This document shows positions 36,118 through 45,452 of a DNA stretch of 64,000 nt, one piece after another. Origin of the DNA: Bradyrhizobium sp. JYMT SZCCT0180 (GTDB taxonomy: Bacteria; Pseudomonadota; Alphaproteobacteria; Rhizobiales; Xanthobacteraceae); assembly GCF_018130165.1 (NCBI RefSeq), contig NZ_JAFCLZ010000008.1, positions 62,001 to 126,000 of the forward strand, in the 5' to 3' direction. A program made the position numbers and the translations under genes. Position 1 is the first letter of the stretch. Each line of letters begins with the position of its first letter. A model generated the notes under the pieces. That model did not search any database, was not told the origin of the DNA, and saw only the letters and a program-made list of their open reading frames with translations.

Positions 36118-36800
36118 GCATGCGCGAACGGCCCGCCATGACCATCGACGAGGCGATCCGGCGCCGCCGCTCGGTGCGTGGCTTTCTGCCCGACGAGGTT
36201 CCCGAGGCGATGCTCCGCGAGGTGTTCGAGCTTGCGCAATGGTCGCCGTCGAACTGCAACGTGCAGCCGTGGACGCCGCATGTCGTTTCGGGTGAAGCGT
36301 TGAAACGTCTTCGCGCGGCGCTGGTCGCGGCCGGGATGCGGGACGAACCGATCAAACCCGACTGGCCCGCTGACGGCAAGTTCACCGGCATCTATCGCGA
36401 GCGGCAGGTGGACGCGGCGCAGAAATTATACGGCGCGATGGGGGTCGAGCGGAGCGACGTGATCGGCCGCAAGATGGCCTATATCCGCAATCACGCCTTC
36501 TTCGACGCGCCGCATGCCGTTTTGATTTTCATGCCGGCGCCTTTCGATACGCGCGAAGCGGCCGATATCGGCATGTATGCGCAAACCCTGATGCTGGCGC
36601 TGACCGCGCGCGGCATCGCGTCCTGCGCGCAGGGCGCTCTCGGGCTGTTTCCTGAAATCATCCGCGAACAGCTCGGCATTCCCCAGAATTACAAACTGCT
36701 GTTCGGCGTTTCGTTTGGCTACGAGGACCGCAGTATCAAGGCCAACGCCGCACGCGTCGGCCGCGCTGATATCGACGCTGCCGTCCGGTTCCATCGCTGA
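36114..36800 (+). CDS. Nitroreductase family protein
   Basis: FMN-dependent NAD(P)H nitroreductase-fold protein, 228 aa. RRRSVRGFLPDEVP (residues ~16-29) binds FMN phosphate, SPSNCNVQPWTPHV (~45-58) and AQTLMLALTARGIASCAQGA follow. The ATG overlaps the kinase stop. Natural substrates of such operon-borne members are often not nitro compounds but enones or quinoid intermediates, so an ene-reductase role in the pathway is possible. It is followed 18 bp later by an alpha-methylacyl-CoA racemase-like gene. Confidence 0.87.
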   Translation: MSMRERPAMTIDEAIRRRRSVRGFLPDEVPEAMLREVFELAQWSPSNCNVQPWTPHVVSGEALKRLRAALVAAGMRDEPIKPDWPADGKFTGIYRERQVDAAQKLYGAMGVERSDVIGRKMAYIRNHAFFDAPHAVLIFMPAPFDTREAADIGMYAQTLMLALTARGIASCAQGALGLFPEIIREQLGIPQNYKLLFGVSFGYEDRSIKANAARVGRADIDAAVRFHR

Positions 36801-36818
36801 GACAGAGGAGACTTTATC

Positions 36819-37970
36819 GTGACCGGACCGCTGAACGGCTTTCGTGTCGTCGAGATGGGCGGGATCGGCCCTGCGCCGTTCGCCGGAGCGCTGCTCGGCG
36901 ATCTCGGCGCCGACGTCCTGCGGATCGATCGCATCGCCAAGCCGGGTATCGAGCCGGACCTGCCGCCGCGCTTCGACTTCTACAATCGCAACAAGCGCTC
37001 CGTGGCGCTGGACCTCAAGCAGCCTCAGGCCGTGGCGACCGTGCTGGACCTCGTAGCCGGAGCGGACGCTCTGATCGAAGGTTTTCGTCCCTCCGTGATG
37101 GAGCGGCTCGGGCTCGGTCCCGATGTCTGCCACGGGATCAATCCGGGGCTGGTCTACGCGCGCATGACGGGCTGGGGGCAGGAGGGGCCGATGGCGCAGG
37201 AGGCGGGCCACGACATCAACTACCTTGCGCTGACCGGCGCGTTGCATTGCCTTGGCGACGCCGATCGGCCGCCGCCGCCGCCGCTCAACCTGGTCGCCGA
37301 TCTCGGCGGCGGCGCAATGTACCTCATGGTGGGCCTGCTCGCGGCGTCGATGGAAGCGCGGCAATCGGGCCGGGGACAGACGATCGACGTCGCCATGATC
37401 GACGGCGTCACGCATTTGATGTCGGCGTTCCAGGCGTTCCGCCAGCAGGGCAGCTGGACCGGGCGGCGTGCCGACAACATCGTCGATGGCGGCGCACCGT
37501 TCTATGGCAGCTATGCTACAAGCGACGGCAAGTTTATAGCCGTTGGCGCCATCGAGCCGCAGTTCTACGCCAGTCTCCTGAAGGTGATGGGCATCGATGG
37601 AGAACCCCTGCCGGACCAGAACGATCGCACGGCGTGGCCGGAGATGCGCAAGCGCTTCGCGAAAGTCTTCGCCACCCGTCCGCGCGACGAATGGGTCGCG
37701 ATGGCGGCGGGGCGCGACGCCTGTCTTGCACCGGTATTGACGATCGACGAAGCGCCCAGCCATCCGCAGATGCAAACCCGTGAGGTCTATGCAAGGTTTG
37801 ACGGAGTGCGGCATCCAAGCCCGGCGCCACGGTTTTCCCGCACGCCTTCCGAGCTTCGCACGCCAACGCCCGCGCCCGGCCGCGACAGCCGGCAGGCGCT
37901 CGCGGACTGGGGCATTTCACCTGACCAGGTCACAGCGCTGGAAGCAACCGGCGCGATGGCACAGGGGTGA
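36819..37970 (+). CDS. Alpha-methylacyl-CoA racemase-like CaiB/BaiF family protein
   Basis: Protein of 383 aa in the CaiB/BaiF superfamily, closest to alpha-methylacyl-CoA racemase: GGIGPAPFAGALLGDLGADVLRID at the N-terminus and EAGHDINYLALTGALH, which holds the racemase catalytic His/Asp pair. A racemase would epimerise a 2-methyl (or ring-attached) acyl-CoA so that a stereospecific dehydrogenase can act, pointing to a branched or ring-substituted substrate. It starts with GTG after GAGGAG. It is the last gene of the ligase operon; its stop directly abuts the convergent acyl-CoA dehydrogenase stop. Confidence 0.88.
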   Translation: MTGPLNGFRVVEMGGIGPAPFAGALLGDLGADVLRIDRIAKPGIEPDLPPRFDFYNRNKRSVALDLKQPQAVATVLDLVAGADALIEGFRPSVMERLGLGPDVCHGINPGLVYARMTGWGQEGPMAQEAGHDINYLALTGALHCLGDADRPPPPPLNLVADLGGGAMYLMVGLLAASMEARQSGRGQTIDVAMIDGVTHLMSAFQAFRQQGSWTGRRADNIVDGGAPFYGSYATSDGKFIAVGAIEPQFYASLLKVMGIDGEPLPDQNDRTAWPEMRKRFAKVFATRPRDEWVAMAAGRDACLAPVLTIDEAPSHPQMQTREVYARFDGVRHPSPAPRFSRTPSELRTPTPAPGRDSRQALADWGISPDQVTALEATGAMAQG

Positions 37971-39110
37971 CTATCGAAGCAGTTCGCGCGCGATGACCAC
38001 GCGCTGGATCTGGTTGGTGCCTTCGAAGATCTGGGTCAGCTTGGCGTCGCGCATCATGCGTTCGACCGGATAATCCATGGTGTAGCCGTAGCCACCGAAT
38101 ATCTGGACGGCGTCCGTTGTCACCTTCATGGCCATGTCGCTGCCGACGCATTTGGCCATGCTGGCGAGCAAATTGAGGCGTTTCCAGTCGCCGGCGTCGC
38201 CGGCCCGGGCGCATTCATAGACGAGGGCGCGCGCCGCCTCGATCTGCATGGCCATGTCGGCCAGCATGAACTGCACGCCCTGGAACTCCGAGATCGCCTT
38301 CTTGAACTGCTTGCGCTCCTTGGCGTAGGCAACGCACGCGTCGAGCGCGCCTTGCGCCAACCCGACGGACTGAGCACCGATGGTCGGCCGGTTGAGGTCG
38401 AGCGCGCGCATCGACGCCCGGAAACCCTTGCCTTCTTCCCCGACCAAATTCTCCGTGGGCACGCGGACATTGTCGAAGAAGATCGGCGTGTTCGGCGCGC
38501 CGCGGAAGCCCATCTTGCGCTCGTGGCGTCCAAACGAAATACCTGACATCTTCTTCGGCTCGACGATGAAGGCGCTGATCCCGTCGGCGCCCGGGGCGTC
38601 GCTGGTCCGGGCCATCACCACAATGTAGTCGGCGACGACGCCATAGCTGCACCATTGCTTGCGGCCGTTGATGACGTAGCTGTCGCCGTCCTTCCGGGCA
38701 CGCGTGTTGATTGCGGTCACGTCGGAGCCGGCTTGAGGCTCGGATATCGCGATCGCCGTGACGATGCCGCCCTTGGCGATGATCGGCAGGTATTTGGCGC
38801 GCTGCTCCTCGGAGCCGAAGTGAAGCAGCGGCATGATGAACATGGTGTTCAGCGCCGCGATCGAGGCGCAGGCCGGCGAGACCCTGGAAATCTCCTCTCG
38901 GGCGAGGCACGCCATGGTCAGGTTGCCGTTCGGACCGCCGTAACGTTCCGGCACCCAGAGCTGCATCAGCCCCATCTCGCCGAACAGTTTTACGAGTTCG
39001 AGCGGGAAACGGTCGGTCTCGTCGATCTCGGCCGCGATCGGCGCGACGTGCTTTGCAACCATTTTCCGCACGGTGTCGCGGAATGCGATCTGCTCCTCGG
39101 TGAAGCTCAT
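37971..39110 (-). CDS. Acyl-CoA dehydrogenase
   Basis: FAD-dependent acyl-CoA dehydrogenase of 379 aa of the short/medium-chain type. [42 protein letters not shown] and [12 protein letters not shown] are complete, including the canonical catalytic Glu. The ATG at 39110 has AGGGA 7 bases upstream; the 23 extra codons in the open frame cross the promoter and are rejected. It is divergent from the GntR regulator with only 84 bp between starts and an inverted repeat in the middle, so GntR control is likely. Confidence 0.92.
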   Translation of the reverse strand: MSFTEEQIAFRDTVRKMVAKHVAPIAAEIDETDRFPLELVKLFGEMGLMQLWVPERYGGPNGNLTMACLAREEISRVSPACASIAALNTMFIMPLLHFGSEEQRAKYLPIIAKGGIVTAIAISEPQAGSDVTAINTRARKDGDSYVINGRKQWCSYGVVADYIVVMARTSDAPGADGISAFIVEPKKMSGISFGRHERKMGFRGAPNTPIFFDNVRVPTENLVGEEGKGFRASMRALDLNRPTIGAQSVGLAQGALDACVAYAKERKQFKKAISEFQGVQFMLADMAMQIEAARALVYECARAGDAGDWKRLNLLASMAKCVGSDMAMKVTTDAVQIFGGYGYTMDYPVERMMRDAKLTQIFEGTNQIQRVVIARELLR

Positions 39111-39162
39111 GTTGATCCCTGGGTCATCGTTTCTTGCCGGAAGTTTGAAAAAGGGACTTCCA

Positions 39163-39183
39163 TTGAATGGGTGATCCATTTAA
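39163..39183. promoter_or_regulatory. Candidate GntR/FadR-type operator
   Basis: TTGAATGG-GTGAT-CCATTTAA is an 8-bp inverted repeat with one mismatch and a 5-bp centre (AATGG-N5-CCATT is perfect). It ends 11 bp before the GntR start and lies 53 bp from the divergent acyl-CoA dehydrogenase start, as expected for an autoregulatory site. Confidence 0.55.
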
Positions 39184-39194
39184 TAATTCACCCC

Positions 39195-40061
39195 ATGAGC
39201 ACCAAGTCAAGCCCTCGCACGCCCGCCCGCCCCAGATCCCCATCGCCCAATCGGCGCGAACGGGTCCCCGATCACCGCGCGGCTGGAGCGCCGGCGGCGC
39301 CGGCATTCCGCCCGATCCACACACGGCGTGCGTTCGAGGAAATCTGCGAGCGCATCCGCGAGCAGCTCGCGCTCGGCGTCCTCAAGCCGGGCGACAAGCT
39401 GCCGCCCGAGCGCGATCTGGCCCAGCAGCTCGGCGTCAGCCGCAACGTCCTGCGCGAGGCCTTGCGCAGCCTCGAAATGGCCGGCGTGCTTCGGCTGCTG
39501 AAGGGCGTCAAGGGCGGGGCCTTTATTCAGGAGGGCGATACCAGCCGCATGAACGGCGTGATGCGCGATATGCTGTCGCTCGGCACGATTTCGGTCCGGG
39601 AATTGTCCGAAGCACGCGTTCACGTACTCGATCTCGTGGTGCGGCTGGCCTGTGCCAACGCGCGGAAAGCCGATCTTGACGCGCTAGAGGCCAATATCCG
39701 GCGCACCGAGGATGCGACGCGGGAGGGGCGGCTGCTGGACCGCGTCGAATGCTCGCGCGAGTTCTACAAGCTGCTCGCGGCGTCGACCGGAAACAAGGTG
39801 ATCGCCATGATCATGGATTCGGTCACCGAGATTCACATGCGCTTCGTCTACGCCAAGGTCTCGTCGAGCGGCGTCGCGATGGCGCGGCTGGCGGAAAAGC
39901 GGCGGCAATTCCTGGCGGCGCTGGGTGAACGAAACGTTGCGTCGGCAACGCGCCTGATGCGTACCCACCTGGAATCCGTGCAGCGGATGCTGGAGCAGGA
40001 CCCCGGCGCGATGTCGCTTCACGTCGCGTTGGCGGAGGTGCAGCCCGGAATGCGCAGATAG
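39195..40061 (+). CDS. GntR family transcriptional regulator (FadR/FCD subfamily)
   Basis: DNA-binding regulator of 288 aa. The winged helix is at residues ~45-112: FEEICERIREQLALGVLKPGDKLPPERDLAQQLGVSRNVLREALRSLE-type sequence, with the wing KGVKGGAFIQEG. The C-terminal FCD helical domain (LDLVVRLACANA, then SREFYKLLAASTGN and LMRTHLESV) would bind a carboxylate or acyl-CoA effector with its metal-binding His/Asp. The first ~40 residues are Pro/Arg-rich and probably disordered. The ATG at 39195 is chosen because the longer frame overlaps the divergent gene. Confidence 0.92.
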   Translation: MSTKSSPRTPARPRSPSPNRRERVPDHRAAGAPAAPAFRPIHTRRAFEEICERIREQLALGVLKPGDKLPPERDLAQQLGVSRNVLREALRSLEMAGVLRLLKGVKGGAFIQEGDTSRMNGVMRDMLSLGTISVRELSEARVHVLDLVVRLACANARKADLDALEANIRRTEDATREGRLLDRVECSREFYKLLAASTGNKVIAMIMDSVTEIHMRFVYAKVSSSGVAMARLAEKRRQFLAALGERNVASATRLMRTHLESVQRMLEQDPGAMSLHVALAEVQPGMRR

Positions 40062-40120
40062 CGCAGACAGCAGAGGGTGGCTCGATCCACGCTCGAACAA
40101 TTATAACAACGGAGGAAAAT

Positions 40121-40930
40121 GTGTCCCAGTACGCCAGATACGAATGCCTGTCGGTGGAGGTCGCCGACAAGGTCGCGACCGTGACCCTGAACCGGCCGCA
40201 AGCGCGCAACGCCATCAATCAGAAGCTGATCCGCGAACTCCGGACCATCTGGGACGACCTGGCTGACGATCACGCCGTCAACGTCGTGGTGCTGACCGGC
40301 GCGGGCGACTTCTTCAGCGTCGGCGGCGACGTAAAAGCGATGTCGGAGCGGCCGGGCGGCGACGTCCTCGAAGAGGGCGAAGTCCACGATCCCATGATCA
40401 GCCGGCGTGGTGTGACCCGCCAGCTCGAACTCGATAAGCCGATCATTGCGGCGATTAACGGCGACGCCATCGGCCTCGCCGCGACCCACGCGCTGCTTTG
40501 CGACATCACGGTGATGGCGGAGGACGCGCGCATCGGTGATACCCACGTCTCGCGCGTCGGGCTGGTCGCCGGCGACGGCGGCACCGTGATCTGGCCTCTG
40601 CTGATCGGCATCAACAAGGCCAAGGAGTATCTGATCCGCGGCACGCTCCTGAAAGGCGCGGAGGCCGAGCGGATCGGGCTGGTCAACCACGTTGCGCCGC
40701 GTGGGGAGGTGCTCGCCAAGGCCCGCGAGATCGCGATTGAGCTCGCCAACGGCCCGACCTGGGCCATTCGCTGGACCAAGCTGTCGATCAACCAGATCGT
40801 TAAGGACCGCGTGAACATGATGCTGGAGGCCTCGATGGCGCTCGAACAGGTGACATTCGAGACTGCTGACCACAAAGAGGCGACCATGTCTTTCAAGGAG
40901 AAGCGCAAGCCGAAGTACGGCAAGGCATAG
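40121..40930 (+). CDS. Enoyl-CoA hydratase family protein
   Basis: Crotonase-fold protein of 269 aa. NRPQARNAINQKL, GDFFSVGGDVKAM (first oxyanion-hole segment) and NGDAIGLAATHALLCD (second) are present; SRVGLVAGDGGTVIWPLLIG has Asp at the acid position. It starts with GTG after GGAGGA. It lies 60 bp after the GntR gene and 6 bp before the double acyl-CoA dehydrogenase gene, and should hydrate or isomerise that enzyme's product. Confidence 0.89.
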   Translation: MSQYARYECLSVEVADKVATVTLNRPQARNAINQKLIRELRTIWDDLADDHAVNVVVLTGAGDFFSVGGDVKAMSERPGGDVLEEGEVHDPMISRRGVTRQLELDKPIIAAINGDAIGLAATHALLCDITVMAEDARIGDTHVSRVGLVAGDGGTVIWPLLIGINKAKEYLIRGTLLKGAEAERIGLVNHVAPRGEVLAKAREIAIELANGPTWAIRWTKLSINQIVKDRVNMMLEASMALEQVTFETADHKEATMSFKEKRKPKYGKA

Positions 40931-40936
40931 TCTCTC

Positions 40937-43174
40937 ATGGATGCGGCCGCGCCTCCGAACGACGACATCGCCAAAATGCTTCGGGATTCCCTGCGCGGGT
41001 TTCTCGAAGCGCATTGGGCCGCAGGCGGCGGCAAGGAGCAGCCGTCCCCGGATGATACCTCGGCGATCTGGCGCAAGCTCATTGGGCAGGGGATGGCGGC
41101 GCTCGGCTCCGGCCGTGACGAAGGTGGCCTTCGCGAAATCCTGGTGGTGATGGAAGAGCTTGGCCGTGCCGCCTGTCTGGCGCCGATGTGGTCCGCTGCG
41201 TTGGCGAATCTTTCGCTCTCGGGCTCGCGGACCGACGCGGCGGTGGAACTGCTGGAAAAGCTGCACGCCGGCACGGCGGTGGCCGCCTTCTCCTTCGGCG
41301 TCCGCAATCCTGATGTGGGTGCGGGATCGATCCGGATTGACGGCTCGCGCGCGACAGGCGTGCTTCGTTTCGTCGAGGCCGCCGGTGCCACACATCTCCT
41401 CGTGGCCGTTGACGCGTCCCGTCTTGCCCTCGTCCAACTGGGTGCATCAGGCATTGTCCTCACGCCGACGCGCGCCATGGGCGCCTGGGGGCTCTGCGAG
41501 GTGCGGCTGAATTCGGCGCCGCTGACGCCGCTTCCCCTTGAAGGCGCCAATCTCGACGATCTCCGTCTAAAGGCCCAGGTAGTATTGCTGGGGCGGGCAT
41601 ACGGCGCGGCCCGGCGGGCGTTCGAGCTGGCCGTGGACTATGCCAAGGAGCATCACCAGTTCGGGCAACCAATCGCAAAGTTCCAGGCGATCCAGCACAA
41701 GCTCGCGAACTGCCTCATTGCGCTCGAAGGCGTCAGCCTCATCCTGGATCATGCGGCCGGGCTGCATGACACTGGAGACCGCAACTGGCGCTATTTCGCC
41801 GATTGCGCGGCTGCCTTCGGTGGTGACGCGCTGCGGCGTGTGTCGCTCGAGACCCAGCATGTTTTCGGCGCCATCGGCTATGCCGAAGAGCACGAGGCCG
41901 CGCACCATTTCAAGCGCGTGCACCTGGACACGGTCGCACTCGGAGGGGCGCCCGAGGCGCGGCGGCGGCTGGCTTCGTATTTGCTGGATCGCGACGGCGC
42001 GCCGCTGCCGCAATACGATCTCGGTTCGGCCGGCAACGAGCTGCGCGAACAGGTGCGGCGATGGCTCGATCAGAACTGGTCGGGAGAGCGGAAGGCCAGG
42101 TTCGACGAACTGCCATTTGAAAAGCGTGAGTTCGACAGCGGCTTCGCGCGCGATATCGGCAGGACCGGATGGATCGGCCTCGGATGGCCAAAGGAATTCG
42201 GCGGGCAAGGCCGTTCTCCGCTGGAGCAGATCGCATTCATGGAGACGATGGAGCAGGGCGAGGCACCGCGGATCGGCGCGTCGATTCAGGCCAACGCCCT
42301 GATGATGTTCGGCACGCCGACGCAGCAGCAAAAATATCTGCCGGAAATCCTGCGGGGCGAGGCCATGCACGGCATGGGCTACAGCGAGCCCCAGGCCGGC
42401 TCCGATCTTGCCGCGCTGCGCACCAGCGCGGTGCGGGACGGCGAGCACTGGGTCATCAACGGCCAGAAGATCTGGACCACGACCTGGTGGGGAAAATACA
42501 TGTTTCTTGCCGCCCGGACCGATGGGAATGCCAAGCCGCCGCACGCTGGCATCAGCATGTTCATCGTCCCGATGAACGCGGCGGGCATTACGATCCAGCC
42601 GGCGAGCACGATGTATGACGGTACGTTTGCCAACATCTTCTACGACGACGTTCGCATTTCCCTGGAAAACATCGTCGGCGAGGTCAATGGCGGCTGGAAA
42701 GTCCTGACGGGCGCGCTCGCCTTTGAGCGCGGTCTGGTCGGCGGCGGCATCGTGCTGAAGGTGGCCCACGCCTTCGAGCAACTGCGTCGGCATGTGATGG
42801 CGGCTGAGGGCGATCGGCCGCCGCCCGCTCAGGATGCGATCGTGCGCGACAAGATGGCGACGCTTGCCTGCGAAATCGAAATTGGCCGGCAACTGATGAT
42901 GCGTTGCGCCGAACTCGCGGCCGATGGCGTGACGCCGCCGGAATATGGCGCGATCAGCAAGGTCTATTCCGGCGAACTGATGGAACGCTTCGGCGAGGCG
43001 GCGCTCGAAATTCTCGGGATGCGCGCCGCCCTTTCCGAGCAGATGCCGGGGGCGATCGACAATGGCCGGTTCGAACAGAACCTGCGGCATTCACTGATGT
43101 GGGTGATCAGCATCGGGACCAACGAGATACAGCGTAGCCTGATCGCCCAGCGCGGGCTCGGGCTGCCGAGATAG
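40937..43174 (+). CDS. Fused double acyl-CoA dehydrogenase
   Basis: A 745 aa protein made of two acyl-CoA dehydrogenase halves. Residues 1-~355 are a degenerate domain: the FAD loop is missing, and the C-terminal helices AFGGDALRRVSLETQHVFGAIGYAEEH are kept. Residues ~365-745 form a full domain with [41 protein letters not shown] and SIGTNEIQRSLIAQ. The MCAD-type Glu is replaced in both halves (ALGG, SIGT), while ALAFERGL in the second half offers a Glu at the isovaleryl-type site. It looks like a fusion of the two subunits of heteromeric dehydrogenases such as mycobacterial FadE28/FadE29. It is in the GntR operon. Confidence 0.9.
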   Translation: MDAAAPPNDDIAKMLRDSLRGFLEAHWAAGGGKEQPSPDDTSAIWRKLIGQGMAALGSGRDEGGLREILVVMEELGRAACLAPMWSAALANLSLSGSRTDAAVELLEKLHAGTAVAAFSFGVRNPDVGAGSIRIDGSRATGVLRFVEAAGATHLLVAVDASRLALVQLGASGIVLTPTRAMGAWGLCEVRLNSAPLTPLPLEGANLDDLRLKAQVVLLGRAYGAARRAFELAVDYAKEHHQFGQPIAKFQAIQHKLANCLIALEGVSLILDHAAGLHDTGDRNWRYFADCAAAFGGDALRRVSLETQHVFGAIGYAEEHEAAHHFKRVHLDTVALGGAPEARRRLASYLLDRDGAPLPQYDLGSAGNELREQVRRWLDQNWSGERKARFDELPFEKREFDSGFARDIGRTGWIGLGWPKEFGGQGRSPLEQIAFMETMEQGEAPRIGASIQANALMMFGTPTQQQKYLPEILRGEAMHGMGYSEPQAGSDLAALRTSAVRDGEHWVINGQKIWTTTWWGKYMFLAARTDGNAKPPHAGISMFIVPMNAAGITIQPASTMYDGTFANIFYDDVRISLENIVGEVNGGWKVLTGALAFERGLVGGGIVLKVAHAFEQLRRHVMAAEGDRPPPAQDAIVRDKMATLACEIEIGRQLMMRCAELAADGVTPPEYGAISKVYSGELMERFGEAALEILGMRAALSEQMPGAIDNGRFEQNLRHSLMWVISIGTNEIQRSLIAQRGLGLPR

Positions 43175-43186
43175 GAGACAGGCAGC

Positions 43187-44392
43187 ATGCAGGATGAACC
43201 ATCGACATCGCCCCTCGAGGGCGTGCGGGTGCTGGATTTCTCCATCATGCTGGCCGGGCCCTATTGCGCGCGGCTTCTGGCGGATGTCGGCGCGGAAGTG
43301 ATCAAGATCGAACCGCCGGAAGGCGACGAGATGCGCCTGCGTGCGCCGGTGCGTGACGGCCACAGTGCCTATTTCGGCCAGCTCAATGCCGGCAAGCGGA
43401 GTATCGCGCTCGACCTGAAATCACCTGACGCGATCAAGCTCGTGCATCTCATGGTCGAGAACTCCGACATCCTGGTCGAGAATTTTCGACCCGGTGTGAT
43501 GGAGCGCCTGGGTCTCGGATATGAGACGCTGCGAAAGATCAATCCGAGACTAATTTACTGCTCGATCTCCGGCTACGGCCAGACCGGTCCGCAGGCCGAG
43601 CGCGCCGCCTATGCGATGATCGTTCATGCCGAGAGCGGCTTCGATCGCACGCTGATGCGCTATGCCGGCGACCGCGACCGGCCGGCGGCGGGTGCGGTGT
43701 TCGTCGCCGATGTTCTCGGCGGCATTTTCGGCTTCTCGGCGATTCAGACGGCAATGGTGCAGCGCTCGCGCACCGGCGAAGGACAGCGCATCGATGTCGC
43801 CCTGATGGACTGCATGCTGAACCTCTTGGTGTATGAGCTGCAGGAAGCGCAGTTCTCCAAACCGGTGCCACGGCCGACTTACGGGCCCGTGCGCACTGGG
43901 GATGGCGACATCCTGATCGCGCCGGTGTCGGCGCGCAACTTCGCGGCCCTTCGCGACCTGACCGGCCTGCCGGAGCTTTCATCCGACCCACGGTTCGCAT
44001 CGGTGCCGGCGCGCGGCGCGAACTGGACCGCAATGATGCAGGTCATTGAAAAATGGACCATGCAGTACACGATGGACGAATGCTTAGCCTTGCTCGATCA
44101 GGCCGGCATTCCCTGCGCGCGCTTTCGTGACCCGGCCGAGGCCCTGGACGATTCAGATCTTGCCGGTCGCGGCACATTTGCGCCGATCGCGGACGCTGCC
44201 GGCGAATTCAAGGGCGTCAACGCGCCGTGGCGAATGTCGGGGGCGCGTAGTGCGATCGGGCGGGAAATTCCGTCCATCGGGTCGCACCGCGACGACGTGC
44301 TCGAACGCGTGCTCGGACTGTCCGCGAACGAAATCGCAAAACTGGCCGCCTCCGGCGCGTTCGGAAAGGGTGCCATAGCTGCGGCGGAATAA
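43187..44392 (+). CDS. CaiB/BaiF family CoA-transferase-like protein, catalytic Asp replaced
   Basis: Family III CoA-transferase fold, 401 aa. LEGVRVLDFSIMLAGPYCARLLADVGAEVIKIE, NAGKRSIALDL and SHRDDVLERVLG are typical. At the aspartyl-CoA site, where active members read GYDxxxQA (the paralogue at 21947 has GYDVILQA), this protein reads AAYAMIVHA, so Asp appears to be Ala. It may be a subfamily with another nucleophile or a non-transferase. The ATG follows AGGAGA, 12 bp after the double dehydrogenase gene, so it belongs to the GntR operon. Confidence 0.86.
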   Translation: MQDEPSTSPLEGVRVLDFSIMLAGPYCARLLADVGAEVIKIEPPEGDEMRLRAPVRDGHSAYFGQLNAGKRSIALDLKSPDAIKLVHLMVENSDILVENFRPGVMERLGLGYETLRKINPRLIYCSISGYGQTGPQAERAAYAMIVHAESGFDRTLMRYAGDRDRPAAGAVFVADVLGGIFGFSAIQTAMVQRSRTGEGQRIDVALMDCMLNLLVYELQEAQFSKPVPRPTYGPVRTGDGDILIAPVSARNFAALRDLTGLPELSSDPRFASVPARGANWTAMMQVIEKWTMQYTMDECLALLDQAGIPCARFRDPAEALDDSDLAGRGTFAPIADAAGEFKGVNAPWRMSGARSAIGREIPSIGSHRDDVLERVLGLSANEIAKLAASGAFGKGAIAAAE

Positions 44393-44454
44393 CGCCGCCC
44401 GGAAAACCAAAGGCTGCATCAAACAAGAAAAGACGACCTGATGGGAGGATCGAC

Positions 44455-45423
44455 GTGAAACGACTTCATTTCTTCGCTCTTGCGCTCGGGCTTGTGGTTC
44501 TTGCTGGACCTGCCGCCGCGGACAATTATCCGTCGCGGCCGATCCGGCTCATCGTGCCGTATCCCGCCGGCGGTTCGACCGACATCATGGCGCGCGCGCT
44601 GCAGGAGCCGATGGCGAAGATCCTAGGCCAGCCGCTCGTCATCGACAACCGCGGGGGCGCGGCGGGCACGACCGGCGCCAACGAAGCCGCCCGGGCGGAT
44701 CCCGATGGCTACACGCTTTTGTTTGCAAACAACGGCCCGATCTCGATCGCCCCTTTGCTTCAGAAGGGTGTCGATTTCGATCCGTTGAAGAGCTTTGCGC
44801 CGGTCTCGCTGGTCTCCAAGGCGCCGCTGGTTCTGGTTGCGAGTGAAAAGGTGCCGGTGAACGATGCCGCCGGCCTGATTGCCTACGCCAAGGCGCAGGG
44901 CAAGCCGATGCTGTATGCGACGGCCGGACCGGGCTCGCTCGGACATCTGAGCACCGAGCGTTTTCTCAACCAGGCCGGGCTGCAGATGGTCCACGTCCCG
45001 TATCGTGGCCAGGCTCCGACAACGCTCGCGATCTTTGCCGGCGAGGTCGACATCCTGCTCACAACAACATCCGACACGCTGAACGAGCATATCCGCTCCG
45101 GCAAGGTGAAGCTGCTCGGCGTCTCGTCGCCCGAGCGCTCCGCCGTCGCTCCCGGGGCCACGCCCATCGGCAACGTCTTGAAGGGGTATTCAGTCGAAAC
45201 CTGGTTCGGGTTGTTGGCTCCCGCGGGCACGCCGCCGGAGATCGTCGGTAAACTCAACGCCGCCATCAACACGACGCTGGCGACGCCGCAATTGCGCGAC
45301 CGCTTTCTGGCCTACGGCGTCGAGGCCGCGACCAGTACGCCCGCCGAACTGTCCGCCATCATAGCGGCCGAAATTCCCGCGTGGCGCAAGGTCATCGAGG
45401 AGCGCAACGTCAAGACCGAGTAA
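44455..45423 (+). CDS. Bug/TctC family binding protein
   Basis: Periplasmic binding protein of 322 aa with a signal peptide (residues 1-21, cleavage after AAA) and the family hallmarks YPSRPIRLIVPYPAGGSTDIMAR, IDNRGGAAGTTGAN and HVPYRGQAPTT. It starts with GTG behind GGGAGGA. It is the last gene of the GntR-controlled set, 62 bp after the CoA-transferase, and probably delivers that pathway's acid to a transporter or sensor elsewhere, since no TctAB genes are in the window. Confidence 0.91.
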   Translation: MKRLHFFALALGLVVLAGPAAADNYPSRPIRLIVPYPAGGSTDIMARALQEPMAKILGQPLVIDNRGGAAGTTGANEAARADPDGYTLLFANNGPISIAPLLQKGVDFDPLKSFAPVSLVSKAPLVLVASEKVPVNDAAGLIAYAKAQGKPMLYATAGPGSLGHLSTERFLNQAGLQMVHVPYRGQAPTTLAIFAGEVDILLTTTSDTLNEHIRSGKVKLLGVSSPERSAVAPGATPIGNVLKGYSVETWFGLLAPAGTPPEIVGKLNAAINTTLATPQLRDRFLAYGVEAATSTPAELSAIIAAEIPAWRKVIEERNVKTE

Positions 45424-45452
45424 TGGCCGGAAGCTGGTCGGGCCTGCTCTAG

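Noticed and set aside
36426..37814. 462-codon minus-strand frame opposite nitroreductase and racemase
   Set aside because: Spans two real plus-strand genes and shows no protein family features.
38655..39194. 180-codon N-terminal extension of the GntR gene
   Set aside because: It runs through the divergent acyl-CoA dehydrogenase gene and the operator; the ATG at 39195 gives a normal GntR length.
40019..43090. Long minus-strand frames (472 and 507 codons) opposite the hydratase and double acyl-CoA dehydrogenase genes
   Set aside because: They are antisense shadows in GC-rich DNA; the plus-strand proteins have full family motifs and the minus-strand translations are His/Arg/Asp-rich with no recognisable domain.
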